Below are positions 5,945 through 6,339 of a DNA stretch of 6,339 bases, piece after piece. Origin of the DNA: a bacterium (GTDB taxonomy: Bacteria; Blakebacterota; Blakebacteria; Blakebacterales; Blakebacteraceae); NCBI GenBank assembly GCA_025774205.1, contig JALGWK010000123.1, forward strand, positions 1-6,339. Direction: 5' to 3'. Every line of letters starts with the position of its first letter. The first letter of the stretch is position 1. Under the pieces are notes generated by a model that saw only the letters and a list, made by a program, of their open reading frames with translations, searched no databases and was not told the DNA's origin. The position numbers were made by a program, and so were the translations under genes.

Positions 5945-6339
5945 TTGAACGTCTCCGCGATGGCGTCGGTCACGCTTCTCAGGTTCGCGATGACGTCCCG
6001 GACGAGCGGATCGAGGATCCGTACCTCCGCCCCGGCCGCGACCGCGATCGCCTCCACCGCCCGGCTCCCGATCTGCGGCTGCACGAAGATCACCGAGGCC
6101 CGATCACTTCGCATCCCGGTCTGGATCAGGGTCAGATCGTGATCGCTCGGATCTTTCCCCTCGATCTCGATCGCCTTCTGCTGCAGACCGAACTCGTCGG
6201 CGAAATAACCCCACGCCGGGTGGAAGACGTAGAATGCCCGATCCCGGTACTCGTCGAGGCGGCCGTGGATCCAGGTCTGGAGTGCCTCCAGCTCGGTGAC
6301 CAGTTCCTCGAGACGGCGGTGGTATTCATCCCGATTCCC
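5941..6339 (-). CDS. znuA: Metal ABC transporter substrate-binding protein, C-terminal 132 residues (5' end outside window)
   Basis: The frame is open from the right edge to a TGA at 5943-5941. It encodes the C-terminal lobe of a ZnuA/TroA-type extracytoplasmic binding protein. A charged helix (EYHRRLEELVTELEALQTW, the family's linker helix region) leads into YVFHPAWGYFADEFGL, then IEIEGKDPS, VIFVQPQIGSRAVEAIAVAAG and RILDPLV, ending at a C-terminal helix. His in VFHPAW (6222-6220) is the third metal ligand of the family, and Asp in LDPL (6012-6010) is the probable fourth. Manganese binders tend to have Glu instead of this His, so zinc is the better guess. The N-terminal signal peptide, the first two His ligands, and any His-rich loop lie outside the window, as does the operon promoter. 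The gene is first of the three and overlaps the ATPase start by GTGA. Confidence 0.88.
   Translation of the reverse strand, partial: GNRDEYHRRLEELVTELEALQTWIHGRLDEYRDRAFYVFHPAWGYFADEFGLQQKAIEIEGKDPSDHDLTLIQTGMRSDRASVIFVQPQIGSRAVEAIAVAAGAEVRILDPLVRDVIANLRSVTDAIAETFK
5953..5956 (-). promoter_or_regulatory. Ribosome binding site for the ABC ATPase
   Basis: GGAG on the minus strand lies 8 nt before the GTG at 5944, inside the end of the binding-protein gene. It supports the GTG start and coupled translation of the transporter genes. Confidence 0.5.

Overview
The window is GC-rich (roughly 60% by eye) and densely coded. It looks archaeal, most likely a methanogen of the Methanomicrobiales type such as Methanoculleus or Methanofollis. 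This rests on a TATA-box-like element at a sensible distance from a start codon, GGAG/GGAGG ribosome binding sites, GTG and ATG starts, CGG-dominated arginine codons, and the look of the alanine-dehydrogenase and ZnuA-type proteins. No rRNA or methanogenesis marker is present, so the taxonomy is an inference.

Layout. (1) 1-765, minus strand: the N-terminal part of a membrane-anchored alpha/beta-hydrolase that runs off the left edge. Its true start is unclear and may involve a one-base frame break near 858. (2) 866-919: a divergent promoter region with a TATA-like sequence. (3) 920-4226, plus strand: three genes, an aldo/keto reductase, an alanine dehydrogenase family protein and a 4-hydroxybutyrate/acetyl-CoA transferase family protein. 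The last two overlap by ATGA and are surely co-translated. The reductase is 50 bp upstream and may be in the same transcript, but a small hairpin and a strong Shine-Dalgarno sit in that gap. (4) 4227-4310: a short convergent gap. (5) 4311-6339, minus strand: a zinc/manganese-type ABC uptake operon in the order binding protein (cut by the right edge), ATPase, permease, with stop/start overlaps at both junctions.

How the genes may work together. The dehydrogenase would interconvert an amino acid such as alanine with its 2-oxo acid using NAD(H). The CoA-transferase would move CoA between a short-chain acyl-CoA and a free acid such as acetate. The reductase would reduce an aldehyde or ketone. This suggests a small carbon/amino-acid module, but the substrates cannot be read from the sequence. 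Two residue-level oddities bear on specificity: Gly replaces a substrate-binding Lys in the dehydrogenase, and His replaces an NADPH-binding Arg in the reductase. The transporter operon is an ordinary metal-uptake system, and a His-type ligand in the binding protein points to zinc. Nothing in the window looks like a mobile element, CRISPR array, RNA gene or defence system.
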